The notes under the pieces are model-generated. The model was given only the letters and a program-made list of their open reading frames with translations, was not told the origin of the DNA and searched no databases. DNA of 64,000 nt from Candidatus Lachnoclostridium avicola. GTDB taxonomy: Bacteria > Bacillota > Clostridia > Lachnospirales > Lachnospiraceae. Below, piece after piece: positions 18,473 to 29,696 of this stretch; positions within the stretch are counted from its first letter, which is position 1, and the number at the start of each line of letters is the position of its first letter. The stretch covers positions 79,445 to 143,444 of the forward strand of contig DXFM01000027.1 of assembly GCA_019114465.1 (NCBI GenBank), in the 5' to 3' direction. The position numbers were made by a program, and so were the translations under genes.

Positions 18473-19021
18473 ATGCTGTATAAGTTCTGCCCGGAGTGCG
18501 GGAAAAAACTGAGAATGCGGAAAATGTGGGATGAGGGAGAGGTACCCTTCTGCGATTCCTGCGACATCGCCTGGTATGAGCATCCATCCCCCTGCATTAT
18601 CACCCTGGTGATCAATGAATTTGAGGAGGCGGCTCTTCTGCGCCAGGATTACATTATGGAAGACAACTACGTGCTGGTGGCCGGATACATCAAGCCGGGA
18701 GAGACGGCGGAGGAGACCGCCTTCCGGGAGGTGGAGGAGGAGATCGGCGTCAAGATGGACACCATTTCCAGAGTCCGCACCTTCGCGCTGAAGGAAAAAG
18801 AGCTTCTCATGCTGGGTTTTGTGGGATTTGCCAAAAAGACGGATCTGAAGCTTTCCACGGAGGTGGATTCCGCCCTGTGGGTTCCGGTGGATCAGGCCAT
18901 GGAGAAATTAAAGGGAAGCGAGATCGCCTACCGGATCCTGGAAGCCTATCTGGCAGATCCGGAAGGGATCAGAAGGAGCGCTCATGGAGAAAAAGAATTC
19001 CTGCCGGAAGCAGATGAGTAA
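18473..19021 (+). CDS. NUDIX hydrolase with N-terminal zinc ribbon
   Basis: CPECGKK...CDSCD ribbon; GYIKPGETAEETAFREVEEEIGV Nudix box. Confidence 0.9.
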   Translation: MLYKFCPECGKKLRMRKMWDEGEVPFCDSCDIAWYEHPSPCIITLVINEFEEAALLRQDYIMEDNYVLVAGYIKPGETAEETAFREVEEEIGVKMDTISRVRTFALKEKELLMLGFVGFAKKTDLKLSTEVDSALWVPVDQAMEKLKGSEIAYRILEAYLADPEGIRRSAHGEKEFLPEADE

Positions 19022-19187
19022 CTGTGAGACCTGTGAAAACTACGTCTTCGACGAGGAATTTGAGTACTATGTCTGTGAGGCCAGCCTGGACGAGGATGAG
19101 ATGGCCCGGTTTCTGGGCAGCCAGAAATTTGAGTGCCCCTACTACCGGCTGAACGACGAGTACCGTATTGTGAGAAAGCAGATGTAG
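18984..19187 (+). CDS. Small Cys-containing protein (DUF6472-like)
   Basis: 67 aa; [33 protein letters not shown]...CPYY; overlaps the NUDIX 3' end. Confidence 0.65.
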   Translation: MEKKNSCRKQMSNCETCENYVFDEEFEYYVCEASLDEDEMARFLGSQKFECPYYRLNDEYRIVRKQM

Positions 19188-19260
19188 GCAGGGAGGGTCG
19201 CCCCGGCGGCATACCAAAATAGAGAGGAATCAAAATAGAGAGGATAAAAAGGAGATCGCT

Positions 19261-21912
19261 ATGAAAGAACTGGAGAAAACTTATTCCCCTGGTGAAATTG
19301 AGAGCCGCATTTATCAGAAGTGGCTGGACAAAAAGTATTTCCACGCAGACGCGGAGGAGGGAAAGAGAAAAGGTAAGAAACCGTTTACCATCGTGATGCC
19401 GCCGCCAAACGTAACAGGCCAGCTGCACATGGGCCACGCCTTAGACAACACCATGCAGGATATTCTGATCCGCTATAAGAGAATGCAGGGGTACGAGGCT
19501 CTCTGGCAGCCGGGAACGGACCACGCGGCCATCGCCACGGAGGTGAAGGTGACCAACAAGCTGAAAGAGGAAGGCATCGACAAGCACGATCTGGGCCGGG
19601 AAGGATTTTTAAAGGAAGCCTGGAAGTGGAAGGAAGAGTACGAGAGCCGCATCATCAGCCAGATGTACAAGATGGGCGTTTCCGCCGACTGGGACCGGAT
19701 GCGTTTTACCATGGACGAGGGCTGTTCCAAAGCGGTGAAGGAAGTATTTATCCGCCTTTATAAAAAGGGATACATCTATAAGGGTTCCAGGATCATCAAC
19801 TGGTGCCCGGTGTGTCAGACCTCCATCTCCGACGCGGAGGTAGTTCATGAGGAGCAGAACGGCTTCTTCTGGCATATCAACTATCCCATCGTGGGAGAAG
19901 AGGGACGTTACGTGGAGATCGCCACCACCCGTCCGGAGACCATGCTGGGAGATACGGCGGTGGCGGTAAACCCCGACGACGAGCGGTATAAAGACCTGAT
20001 CGGAAAAATGCTAAAGCTGCCTCTGACGGACCGGGAGATCCCGGTGATCGCCGACGAGTACGTGGACAAGGAGTTCGGAACGGGCTGCGTGAAGATCACC
20101 CCCGCCCATGACCCCAACGACTTTGAGGTGGGACGGCGCCACAACCTGCCGGAGATCTGCATGATGAACGACGATGCCACCATCAGCATTCCGGGAAAAT
20201 ATTTCGGCATGGACCGCTACGAGGCGAGAAAAGCCATGGTGGAGGATCTGAAGGAGCAGGGTCTTCTGGTGAAGGTGGTTCCCCACGCCCACAACGTGGG
20301 AACCCACGATCGGTGCAAGACCACGGTGGAGCCCATGGTGAAGCAGCAGTGGTTTGTAAAGATGGAGGAGATGGCAAAGCCGGCCATCGAGGCCTTAAAG
20401 ACGGGAGATCTGAAATTTGTGCCGGAAAACTTCGGAAAGACCTATCTCCACTGGCTGGAAGGCATCAAGGACTGGTGTATCTCCAGACAGCTGTGGTGGG
20501 GTCACCGGATCCCGGCCTACTACTGTGATGAGTGCGGGGAGATGACCGTTTCCAGAGAGATGCCGGAGAAGTGCCCGAAGTGCGGCTGCACACATCTGAC
20601 CCAGGACGAGGACACTCTGGACACCTGGTTCTCCTCCGCTCTGTGGCCCTTCTCCACTCTGGGCTGGCCGGACAAGACGCCGGAGATGGAGTATTTCTAT
20701 CCCACCGACGTGCTGGTGACCGGATACGATATCATCTTCTTCTGGGTGGTGAGAATGGTATTCTCCGCCCTGGAGCAGACGGGCACGGTACCCTTCCACA
20801 CGGTGCTGATCCACGGACTGGTGAGAGATTCCCAGGGACGGAAGATGAGCAAATCCCTGGGCAACGGAATCGATCCGCTGGAAGTGGTAGACAAGTACGG
20901 GGCAGACGCCCTGCGCATGACCCTGATGACGGGAAATGCTCCCGGCAACGACATGCGCTTCTACTGGGAGAGAGTGGAGGCCAGCCGCAACTTTGCCAAC
21001 AAGGTGTGGAACGCCAGCCGGTTTATCATGATGAACATTGAGAAGGCTTCCGATGAAAAGGTGGAGCTGTCCGACCTGACTATGGCGGATCGGTGGATCC
21101 TGTCAAAGGTGAACCGCCTGGCGAAGGAAGTCACGGAAAACATGGACAAGTACGAGCTGGGAATCGCCCTCCAGAAGGTGTACGACTTTATCTGGGAGGA
21201 GTTCTGCGACTGGTACATCGAGATGGTGAAGCCCAGACTGTGGGGAGAGGGAGATTCCACCACGGCGGCGGCCATCTGGACCCTGAAGACGGTGCTGATC
21301 CAGTCCTTAAAGCTGCTGCACCCCTTTATGCCCTTCATCACCGAGGAGATCTTCTGCAACCTGCAGGATGAGGAAGAGTCCATTATGATTTCCTCCTGGC
21401 CGGAGTACCGGGCAGACTGGGATTTCGCCGCCGACGAGAAGGACGTGGAGATCATCAAGGAGGCGGTGCGTGCCATCCGCGGCGTGAGAACCTCCATGAA
21501 CGTGCCCCCCAGCAAGAAGGCGAAGGTGTATGTGGTTTCTGAAAATGAGGATCTGCTGGCCGTGTTTGAGCGCAGCCGGGTATTCTTTGCCACATTGGGC
21601 TACGCCAGCGAGGTCTTCCTACAGAAGGATAAGACCGGCATTGGAGAGGACGCTGTGTCCGCAGTGATCCCCCAGGCCAATATCTATCTGCCCTTTGCGG
21701 AGCTGGTGGACATTGAGAAGGAGATCGAGCGTCTGAAGGCGGAGGAGAAGCGTCTCACCGGCGAGCTGGCCAGAGTCAACGGCATGCTGAACAACGAGAA
21801 ATTTATGAGCCGCGCTCCCGAGGCGAAGGTGGCCGAGGAGCGGGCGAAGCTGGAGAAGTACACCCACATGATGGATCAGGTGAAGGAGCGGCTGAGCCAG
21901 CTGGAAAAGTAA
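19261..21912 (+). CDS. valS: Valyl-tRNA synthetase
   Basis: [15 protein letters not shown] (HIGH), [14 protein letters not shown] (KMSKS), C-terminal coiled coil; 883 aa. Confidence 0.97.
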   Translation: MKELEKTYSPGEIESRIYQKWLDKKYFHADAEEGKRKGKKPFTIVMPPPNVTGQLHMGHALDNTMQDILIRYKRMQGYEALWQPGTDHAAIATEVKVTNKLKEEGIDKHDLGREGFLKEAWKWKEEYESRIISQMYKMGVSADWDRMRFTMDEGCSKAVKEVFIRLYKKGYIYKGSRIINWCPVCQTSISDAEVVHEEQNGFFWHINYPIVGEEGRYVEIATTRPETMLGDTAVAVNPDDERYKDLIGKMLKLPLTDREIPVIADEYVDKEFGTGCVKITPAHDPNDFEVGRRHNLPEICMMNDDATISIPGKYFGMDRYEARKAMVEDLKEQGLLVKVVPHAHNVGTHDRCKTTVEPMVKQQWFVKMEEMAKPAIEALKTGDLKFVPENFGKTYLHWLEGIKDWCISRQLWWGHRIPAYYCDECGEMTVSREMPEKCPKCGCTHLTQDEDTLDTWFSSALWPFSTLGWPDKTPEMEYFYPTDVLVTGYDIIFFWVVRMVFSALEQTGTVPFHTVLIHGLVRDSQGRKMSKSLGNGIDPLEVVDKYGADALRMTLMTGNAPGNDMRFYWERVEASRNFANKVWNASRFIMMNIEKASDEKVELSDLTMADRWILSKVNRLAKEVTENMDKYELGIALQKVYDFIWEEFCDWYIEMVKPRLWGEGDSTTAAAIWTLKTVLIQSLKLLHPFMPFITEEIFCNLQDEEESIMISSWPEYRADWDFAADEKDVEIIKEAVRAIRGVRTSMNVPPSKKAKVYVVSENEDLLAVFERSRVFFATLGYASEVFLQKDKTGIGEDAVSAVIPQANIYLPFAELVDIEKEIERLKAEEKRLTGELARVNGMLNNEKFMSRAPEAKVAEERAKLEKYTHMMDQVKERLSQLEK

Positions 21913-22128
21913 AGTAAAATAGAAAGAAATTTTACTTTATAGAATTTTTATAGTTTTCACTTATATTTTATATAATCATCGCTGGATTGCATTGAGAAAA
22001 AAATAACTATATAATAAAGGAGTAAACGCAAAGCGAAAGATAATCTGCACAATCCAGGCGGCCGAATTTCATGAATGGACAGGGCGAATTGTCTTCTTTG
22101 TATTAAGCTTTATAATGGAGGACTGTTT

Positions 22129-23412
22129 ATGTCTATACAACTGATTATTACCTTGTGCATTCTGGTATTCCTGGTAGTGATGCTGCTTACCAACAAGCTG
22201 CCCTACGGTGTATCTGCAATGATCTGCTGCGTGCTGTTCGTACTGTTCGGCATCCTGGATCTGCAGACCGCGTTCTCCGGTCTTTCCAGCAGCACGACCC
22301 TGATGATCGCCCCCATGATCGTGGTGGCAAGCGCTCTGGGCAAGACCAGCCTGATCGGACGTATCCGTAAGCTTATGGACCGCCTTCAGGGCAAGAGCGG
22401 ATTCCTGCTGGTTCTGGGAATCTGCGGCATTACCATTATTCTTTCCCAGTTAATGGGACAGATCGCATGTATTTCCGTTATGCTTCTGTTCTTACAGACG
22501 CTGGATGACAAGAGCGAGTATTCTCCCGCCCGTATGCTGTTCCTGGTAGCGACTGTTAACTGTATCGCCACCTCTAAGATCCCGATTGGTATGGGCGCTA
22601 CCATGCCCGGTACCATCAATTCCTATTATCAGGGACTTGTGGGACCGGAAGATCTTCTGGGCATTACGGACTTCTTTAAGGCCGGCATCCTGCCCCTGAT
22701 CGTGGGAACTATCTACTGTGTATTCATGTACCGCCTGATCCCCAACGGATCCATCGACAGCGGCGACGTGAAGGAAGTCAAGGACGCAGCTCCCATCTCC
22801 AAGAAGGATGAGATCTTCATTTTCGGCGTATTCATCGCTATTATGGCTGGCTTCATGTTTACCAACCAGCTGGGCAGCGACATCACCAATGTAATTCCGG
22901 CAGCAGGCCTTCTGGTTCTGATCGTGTGCAAGGTTCTGACCATTCCGGAAGTGATGAAGTCCTTAACCAGCGATATGGTATGGATGGTTGCAGGTATGAG
23001 CGTTGTCTCCACCGCCCTTTCCGTTACGGGAGCCGGCGAGCTGATCGGTGAGACTGTACTTAAGATCCTGGGCGGAAATCCCAGCGGACTGTTTGTCTCC
23101 ATCGTGTTCTGCGTAGCATGCACCCTGATGACCAACTTCATGTCCAACATGGGAACCATGGCTCTCATGAGCCCCATCGCCGCTTCCACGGCTCTGGCCG
23201 GCGGTATGAACGTAAAAGCAGTTGTTCTGACCTGCTGCGTATCCGCATGGTTCGCAGTAGTGATGCCCACCGGATGTTCCGGCGCCATGATGGCTTTCGG
23301 TATCGGCCACCACAACGCCTTCAAGCTGATGAAGTTTACCCTTCCGCTGATACTGCTGCTGATGATCGCCCTGATCATTGGAATCAACATATTCTTCCCG
23401 ATTTACGGTTAA
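22129..23412 (+). CDS. SLC13-like / DASS-type permease
   Basis: Multi-TM, 427 aa from ATG 22129; ...LMTNFMSNMGTMALMSPIAASTALAGGMNVKAVVLTCCVSAWFAVVMPTGCSGAMMAFGIGH. Confidence 0.8.
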   Translation: MSIQLIITLCILVFLVVMLLTNKLPYGVSAMICCVLFVLFGILDLQTAFSGLSSSTTLMIAPMIVVASALGKTSLIGRIRKLMDRLQGKSGFLLVLGICGITIILSQLMGQIACISVMLLFLQTLDDKSEYSPARMLFLVATVNCIATSKIPIGMGATMPGTINSYYQGLVGPEDLLGITDFFKAGILPLIVGTIYCVFMYRLIPNGSIDSGDVKEVKDAAPISKKDEIFIFGVFIAIMAGFMFTNQLGSDITNVIPAAGLLVLIVCKVLTIPEVMKSLTSDMVWMVAGMSVVSTALSVTGAGELIGETVLKILGGNPSGLFVSIVFCVACTLMTNFMSNMGTMALMSPIAASTALAGGMNVKAVVLTCCVSAWFAVVMPTGCSGAMMAFGIGHHNAFKLMKFTLPLILLLMIALIIGINIFFPIYG

Positions 23413-23421
23413 GGAAAAATT

Positions 23422-23456
23422 ACACCGCCGCCCAGCTTTTCGGCGGCGGTGTTTTT
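23422..23456 (+). terminator. Intrinsic terminator
   Basis: ACCGCCGCCcagcttttCGGCGGCGGTGTTTTTT. Confidence 0.85.
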
Positions 23457-23578
23457 TCACTTCAAAGGAAACTGCAAACCGGACGGGCCCGGCGGAAGAG
23501 CTGGGGACGGGCCGGGGTGATCCCGGCGGATAGGGAAGTTTCCCTTCAGTAAATTAATAGAAAGGAACTGGAAAATAA

Positions 23579-24505
23579 ATGAAAAAAGTAATTAATCCTG
23601 GTTTTGCAAAAAAGACCATCAATCTGATCGACAACATTGTTTACTCTCATCAGAAAGACTTAAACGGCAACCCTATGGAGCTGAAGATGAGCATCATGCT
23701 GCAGAATGGCAACAGCGAGATGCGTCTGGCTGCGGGAGAGGACGATCCGAAGGAGGATCACAGCCCGAAGCCGGCCCTGCTGTGGATTCCCGGCGGCGGC
23801 TGGAGAGGCGCGGACAAAAACCTGATGCTGGGCGAGATGAGCGAATTTGCCAGAGCCGGGTACGTGGTTGCGTCCATGTATTACCGCAGCAGCGCTGAGG
23901 GACACTGGCCGGATCAGCTCATCGATGTGAAGACGGCCATCCGTTTCCTGAGAGCCAACGCGGAGAAATACGAGATCAATCCCGACAAGGTCGCCGTGTT
24001 CGGACGTTCCGCCGGCGGCCATCTGGCAGCGTTCGCGGCCATGAATACAGAGGACGGCTGTGAGGGAACGGAGTGGAAGGCGTTCTCCGACAAAGTGCAG
24101 GCCTGCTGCAACATGTTCGGACCCACAGACATTGTGGCCAACATGGAAGTGGAGGAGAAGAAGTTTGCTGATCCCAACTTCCGCTGGCATTCCGTGGAGG
24201 AGACCCATGGCGGCGCTCTTCTGGGCGGAGATCCGGCGACCATGAAGGAGCGGGCAAAGGCGGCCAGCCCGGTGAATTTTGTAAATCCCGATATGTGCCC
24301 CATGCAGATCCTTCACGGCAACAGCGATCCCATCGTTCCCATTGAGGCAAGCAGCGACATTCTGTACCAGAAGATCTGTGACGCAGGTCTTGAGGACAGA
24401 ACGGAGTACTATGTGGTGGAGCATGCCGGCCACGGCACCAGAGAGTTCTTCCAGGACTCTGTAAAAGAGCTGATGATTGCTTTCTTTGATAAATATTTAA
24501 AATAA
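23579..24505 (+). CDS. Alpha/beta hydrolase (acetylesterase/lipase type)
   Basis: LLWIPGGGWRGADKN (HGGGW-like), VFGRSAGGHLAAF (GxSxG), LHGNSDPIVP, HAGHG. Confidence 0.88.
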   Translation: MKKVINPGFAKKTINLIDNIVYSHQKDLNGNPMELKMSIMLQNGNSEMRLAAGEDDPKEDHSPKPALLWIPGGGWRGADKNLMLGEMSEFARAGYVVASMYYRSSAEGHWPDQLIDVKTAIRFLRANAEKYEINPDKVAVFGRSAGGHLAAFAAMNTEDGCEGTEWKAFSDKVQACCNMFGPTDIVANMEVEEKKFADPNFRWHSVEETHGGALLGGDPATMKERAKAASPVNFVNPDMCPMQILHGNSDPIVPIEASSDILYQKICDAGLEDRTEYYVVEHAGHGTREFFQDSVKELMIAFFDKYLK

Positions 24506-24715
24506 TACGGCTTTCTTAAGAGGAAGCGCTGCAGAATCTCCCAGATCACAAGGATTTCAGAGAGGAAGCGGCGCTTCCTTTTTTTGTGCCCTTAAGCTGG
24601 GCGGCCGCCTGCCAGGCCTCCCCGGGCGATTGCTTTCCGGACGGCGCGGGAAGGGATTCTCTGACAATGAAAATGTATAAAAATGCGAACACAGGAATTT
24701 TTATGTAAAAAGTAG

Positions 24716-24744
24716 TTGAATATTTATGAATGAAGTTGTATAAT
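24716..24744 (+). promoter_or_regulatory. argG-operon promoter overlapping ARG-box-like sequence
   Basis: TTGAAT - 17 nt - TATAAT; GAATATTTATGAATG lies across the spacer. Confidence 0.55.
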
Positions 24745-24825
24745 CATTCAAAACAAAAAGAAAACAGCAGGAAAGATTGAAAGATCTGACGCATATTTAT
24801 GAAAAAAGACAGGAGGAATTGAATG

Positions 24826-26076
24826 ATGGAAAAGAAATATGGAAAAGTTGTGCTGGCGTATTCGGGAGGTCTGGATACCTCCGTGCTCATTCCCTGGTTA
24901 AAGGAGCACTACGGCTGCGAGGTGATCGCGGTCTCCGGCGATGTGGGCCAGGGAACGGAGCTGGACGGCCTGGAGGAGAAGGCCATCAAGACGGGAGCGT
25001 CAAAGCTCTACATTGTGGATCTGAAAAAGGAGTTTGTGGACGACTACATCATCCCCACCATGCAGGCAGGGGCTTCCTACGAGAAATATCTGCTGGGAAC
25101 CTCTTTCGCCCGCCCCATCATCGCCAAGAAGATCGTGGAGATCGCCAAAAAGGAAGGGGCGGACGCCATCTGCCATGGCTGCACGGGCAAGGGAAATGAT
25201 CAGGTCCGTTTTGAGCTGGCCATCAAGGCCTTCGCTCCGGACATGGACGTGATCGCTCCCTGGCGCTTCTGGGAGCTGAACAGCCGGGAGAAGGAGATTG
25301 AGTACGCGGAGAAGCACAACATCCCCTTAAAGATCAGCAAGGAGACCAACTATTCCAAGGACAAAAACCTGTGGCACCTCTCCCACGAGGGGCTGGATCT
25401 GGAGAACCCGTCCAACGAGGCCCCCATCAACCGCCCGGGATTTCTGGAGCTGGGGGTTTCCCCGGAAAATGCTCCGGACACCCCCGCCTATGTGAAGATC
25501 CATTTTGAGAAGGGCGTTCCCACCGCAGTGGACGGGGAGGAGATGGACTCCGTGGCCCTGATCGAGAAGCTGAATGCCCTGGGCGGAGCCAACGGCATCG
25601 GCATCCTGGATCTGGTGGAGAACCGTCTGGTGGGAATGAAGAGCCGGGGCGTCTACGAGACCCCCGGAGGAACCATCCTTTATGCGGCCCACGAGAAGCT
25701 GGAGGAGATCACTCTGGACCGTGACACCCAGCACTACAAGCAGCAGATGGCCTTAAGATTCGGAGAACTGGTGTACAACGGCCAGTGGTACACGCCTCTG
25801 CGCAAGGCCATGAGCGCTTTTGTAGCTGTCACCCAGGAGACGGTGACCGGGGACGTGATTTTAAAACTGTACAAGGGAAATATCATTCCCGTTTCCGTGA
25901 CCTCCCCCTACACCCTCTATTCTGAGGATATCGCCACATTCGGCGAGGACCACTCCTACAATCAGGCGGATTCCGCAGGATTTATCAACTTGTTCGGACT
26001 GCCCATCAAGGTGCGGGCCATGAATGACGCGGCGCTGGAAAAGAAGACGGGCAAGGGATTCCCGTCTGTGGAATAA
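24826..26076 (+). CDS. argG: Argininosuccinate synthase
   Basis: [36 protein letters not shown]. Confidence 0.97.
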   Translation: MEKKYGKVVLAYSGGLDTSVLIPWLKEHYGCEVIAVSGDVGQGTELDGLEEKAIKTGASKLYIVDLKKEFVDDYIIPTMQAGASYEKYLLGTSFARPIIAKKIVEIAKKEGADAICHGCTGKGNDQVRFELAIKAFAPDMDVIAPWRFWELNSREKEIEYAEKHNIPLKISKETNYSKDKNLWHLSHEGLDLENPSNEAPINRPGFLELGVSPENAPDTPAYVKIHFEKGVPTAVDGEEMDSVALIEKLNALGGANGIGILDLVENRLVGMKSRGVYETPGGTILYAAHEKLEEITLDRDTQHYKQQMALRFGELVYNGQWYTPLRKAMSAFVAVTQETVTGDVILKLYKGNIIPVSVTSPYTLYSEDIATFGEDHSYNQADSAGFINLFGLPIKVRAMNDAALEKKTGKGFPSVE

Positions 26077-26101
26077 TCATTGGAACAGGGAGGAGACAGT
26101 T

Positions 26102-27502
26102 ATGGCGAAAATGTGGGCGGGACGGTTCAAAAAGGAGACGGACCGGCTGGTAAATGAGTTTAACGCCTCAGTGTCTGTGGACAGCCGTCTGTACCGGGAG
26201 GATATTGAAGGATCCATGGCCCACGCGGCCATGCTGGCCAGACAGGGGATCATCTCCGAAGAGGACGGGGAGGCGATCCAGGCGGGGCTGAAGAGCATTT
26301 TAAAGGACATGGAGGAGGGAAAGATCACCCTGAGCCCGGAACTTTACGAGGACATTCACATGGCCAACGAGCAGCTGCTCACGGAGCGGATCGGGGACGC
26401 GGGAAAACGGCTCCACACCGCCCGGTCCAGGAACGATCAGGTGGCCCTGGATATGAGGCTGTACGTGAGAAAAGAGATCGGGGAGATTATCAGCCTGGTG
26501 CTCCAGTTTATGGAGGTGCTGTGCGACCAGGCGGCGGACCACCTGGAGACGGTGATGCCGGGTTACACCCACCTGCAGAGAGCCCAGCCCATCACCTTTG
26601 CCCATCACCTGATGGCCTACGCCAATATGTTCAAGCGGGATGTGAGACGGCTGGAGGACTGCCTGGAGGGGATGGATGAGATGCCCCTGGGATGCGGCGC
26701 CCTGGCCGGCACCACCTACCCCATCGACCGGGAATTTGTGGCCAAAGAGCTGGGATTTTCCGCTGTGACGGACAATTCTCTGGACGGGGTGTCTGACCGG
26801 GACTACTGCATGGAGCTGTGCTCCTGTCTTTCCATCCTCATGGTGCACCTGTCCAGGCTGTCGGAGGAAGTGGTGCTCTGGTGCTCCTGGGAGTTTAAAT
26901 TCGCGGAGCTGGACGACGCATTTTCCACCGGCTCCTCCATCATGCCCCAGAAGAAAAATCCGGACGTGTGCGAGCTGATCCGGGGAAAGACGGGGCGGGT
27001 CTTCGGAGACCTTCAGACCCTTCTGGTGATGATGAAGGGCCTGCCCCTGGCCTACAACAAGGATATGCAGGAGGACAAGGAGGCGGTGTTTGACGCCATC
27101 GATACTGTGAAAATCTGCCTGAAGGTGTTCGCCCCCATGTTCGCCACCATGACGGTGATTCCGGAAAATATGAGGGCGGCGGCGAAGAAGGGGTTTTTAA
27201 ACGCCACCGACTGCGCTGATTATCTGACGAAAAAGGGAGTGCCTTTCCGGGACGCCTACAAGGCTTCGGGAACCCTGGTGGCCATCTGTATCGAGAAGGG
27301 CGAGACCCTGGATACCCTTCCCCTGGAGGTCTACCGGCAGGTGTGCCCGGTGTTTGAGGAAGACGTCTACAGGGCAGTGGATTTAAATGCCTGCGTGAGG
27401 GAGAGAAAGAGTCTGGGAGGCCCCGCCCCGGAGGAGGTGGCCCGCCAGCTGGAAAAGATCCGGGGATTTTTAAAAGAGAAGGAAGGGAAGGTGTTCTCAT
27501 AA
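26102..27502 (+). CDS. argH: Argininosuccinate lyase
   Basis: MWAGRFKKETD; GSSIMPQKKNPDVCELIRGKTGRVFG. Confidence 0.97.
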   Translation: MAKMWAGRFKKETDRLVNEFNASVSVDSRLYREDIEGSMAHAAMLARQGIISEEDGEAIQAGLKSILKDMEEGKITLSPELYEDIHMANEQLLTERIGDAGKRLHTARSRNDQVALDMRLYVRKEIGEIISLVLQFMEVLCDQAADHLETVMPGYTHLQRAQPITFAHHLMAYANMFKRDVRRLEDCLEGMDEMPLGCGALAGTTYPIDREFVAKELGFSAVTDNSLDGVSDRDYCMELCSCLSILMVHLSRLSEEVVLWCSWEFKFAELDDAFSTGSSIMPQKKNPDVCELIRGKTGRVFGDLQTLLVMMKGLPLAYNKDMQEDKEAVFDAIDTVKICLKVFAPMFATMTVIPENMRAAAKKGFLNATDCADYLTKKGVPFRDAYKASGTLVAICIEKGETLDTLPLEVYRQVCPVFEEDVYRAVDLNACVRERKSLGGPAPEEVARQLEKIRGFLKEKEGKVFS

Positions 27503-28437
27503 TGGGAAAGCCCAAAATATATATAGACGGAAAAGAAGGAACCACCGGCCTGCAGATCTATGACCGCCTGGAAAAGCGGGCGGATCTGGACCTCCTTCTC
27601 ATCGACGAGGAGAAGAGAAAGGACCCGGAGGAGAGAAAGAAGTATTTAAACGGGGCGGATCTGGTGTTTCTGTGCCTGCCGGACGTAGCTGCCAGGGAGG
27701 CGGTCTCCATGGTGGAAAATCCCGGCGTCCGCATCATCGACGCCTCCACCGCCCACCGGACGGCTCCCGGCTGGATCTACGGATTTCCCGAGCTGTCAGG
27801 AAAACAGCGGGAGGCAGTAAAGCAGGCGGGGCGGGTGGCCAATCCGGGCTGCCACGCCACCGGCTTTATCGCCGCCGTGTATCCTCTGACGGCTATGGGG
27901 ATTCTGGAGGAGGGGGCGGCTCTCACCTGTTTTTCCCTCACCGGCTACTCCGGGGGCGGGAAGAAGATGATCGCCGAATACGAGGATCCGGCCAGGGACG
28001 TGAGGCTGGATTCTCCCAGGATCTACGGCCTGAATTTAAAGCACAAGCACCTTCCGGAGATGAAGGCGGTGTGCGGTCTGAAGACGGATCCCATTTTCTG
28101 TCCGGTGGTGTCGGACTATTATAAGGGAATGGCAACTACCACAGCTCTGTTTTCCTGCCAGACGGGAGGACTTGGAGCGGAGCAGGTGAGGGAGAAGCTG
28201 GCCGCCTGGTACGAGGGGCAGAAGCTGGTGACAGTGGCCCCCTTTGGAGCGGGAGGCCCCATGCTTGCGGGAAACGAGATGGCTGGGAAGGATTCCCTGG
28301 TCCTCTATGTGAACGGGAGAGAGGATCAGATCATCATCACCGCCCTGTTTGACAACCTGGGAAAAGGAGCTTCCGGGGCGGCGGTCCAGAATATGAACCT
28401 GATGCTGGGCTTTGAGGAGACGGCGGGGGTGGAGTGA
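27502..28437 (+). CDS. argC: N-acetyl-gamma-glutamyl-phosphate reductase
   Basis: KIYIDGKEGTTGLQIYDRL; NPGCHATGF; 1-nt overlap with argH. Confidence 0.95.
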   Translation: MGKPKIYIDGKEGTTGLQIYDRLEKRADLDLLLIDEEKRKDPEERKKYLNGADLVFLCLPDVAAREAVSMVENPGVRIIDASTAHRTAPGWIYGFPELSGKQREAVKQAGRVANPGCHATGFIAAVYPLTAMGILEEGAALTCFSLTGYSGGGKKMIAEYEDPARDVRLDSPRIYGLNLKHKHLPEMKAVCGLKTDPIFCPVVSDYYKGMATTTALFSCQTGGLGAEQVREKLAAWYEGQKLVTVAPFGAGGPMLAGNEMAGKDSLVLYVNGREDQIIITALFDNLGKGASGAAVQNMNLMLGFEETAGVE

Positions 28438-28463
28438 CGGACCCGCGGATAAGGAGGAAGGAA

Positions 28464-29678
28464 ATGATTCATGAGACAGAGGGCGGCGTGTGCGCCGCCA
28501 GAGGATTTCAGGCGGGGGCTGTCCGCTGCGGAATCAAGGCATCCTCTGAGAAGGATGATACGGCGGTGATCTGGTCGGAGGTTCCCTGCGCCGCGGCGGC
28601 GGTGTACACCAGAAACCGGGTGCAGGCGGCTCCCATCCAGGTGACGAAAGCCCATCTGGCGGACGGCCGGGCCCAGGCGGTGATTATCAACTCGGGAAAC
28701 GCCAACGCCTGCGCCCCCGACGGTCCGGAGAACGCCAAGCGGGAGGGAAAGGCCTGCGCCTCCCTTCTGGGTATAGATGAAAATGACGTGATCGTCTGCT
28801 CCACAGGGGTGATCGGCCAGCGGCTGAACATTGAAGCTCTGGAGGAAAACCTCCCGAAGCTGACTCTGTCCCCGGAGGGGAGCGGTCTGGCGGCAGCGGC
28901 CATCATGACCACGGATACGGTGCCGAAGACCATGGCGGTGGAATTTACCGCCGGCGGCAGGCTCTGCCGTCTGGGCGGCATCTGCAAGGGCTCCGGCATG
29001 ATCCACCCCAACATGGGCACCATGCTCTGCGCCCTGACCACCGACTGCGCCGTAAGCTCCTCCGTGCTCCAGGAGGCGCTGCGGAAGAAGACGGCTGTCT
29101 CCTTCAACCGGGTGTCGGTGGACGGAGACACCTCCACCAACGATACCTGCTGCATCCTGGCCAACGGCATGGCGGGAAATGAGGAGATCACCTCCATGGA
29201 AGGGGCGGATTACGAAGCCTTTGCCGAGGCCCTGGAGACCGTCTGCGTGGCCCTGGCCAAAAGGATCGCGGCCGACGGAGAGGGAGCGGGACGGCTGGTG
29301 ACCTGCACCGTGTCCGGGGCGGCGGACGAGGAGAAGGCAGAGCGCCTGGCCAAGGCGGTGTGTTCTTCCTCCCTGGTGAAGGCGGCCATGTTCGGTGCCG
29401 ACGCCAACTGGGGAAGAATCCTCTGCGCCATGGGATATTCGGGAGCGGAGTTTGATCCGGAGCAGGTGGATGTGTCCTTTTCCTCCCAGGCAGGAGAGCT
29501 CTGCGTCTGCCGGGACGGCCGGGCAGTGGATTTTGATGAGGAACAGGCGAAGGAAATCCTGTCCCAGCCGGAGGTGACCATCCTCATTTCCCTGATGGAG
29601 GGAGAGGCGTCCGTCACCGCCTGGGGCTGCGACCTCACCTATGAGTATGTGCGGATCAACGGGGATTACCGGACCTGA
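28464..29678 (+). CDS. argJ: Bifunctional glutamate N-acetyltransferase/amino-acid acetyltransferase
   Basis: GNANACAPDG; MIHPNMGTMLCALTTDCAVS autoprocessing region. Confidence 0.96.
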   Translation: MIHETEGGVCAARGFQAGAVRCGIKASSEKDDTAVIWSEVPCAAAAVYTRNRVQAAPIQVTKAHLADGRAQAVIINSGNANACAPDGPENAKREGKACASLLGIDENDVIVCSTGVIGQRLNIEALEENLPKLTLSPEGSGLAAAAIMTTDTVPKTMAVEFTAGGRLCRLGGICKGSGMIHPNMGTMLCALTTDCAVSSSVLQEALRKKTAVSFNRVSVDGDTSTNDTCCILANGMAGNEEITSMEGADYEAFAEALETVCVALAKRIAADGEGAGRLVTCTVSGAADEEKAERLAKAVCSSSLVKAAMFGADANWGRILCAMGYSGAEFDPEQVDVSFSSQAGELCVCRDGRAVDFDEEQAKEILSQPEVTILISLMEGEASVTAWGCDLTYEYVRINGDYRT

Positions 29679-29696
29679 AAGGAGAGAGGATAGAAG

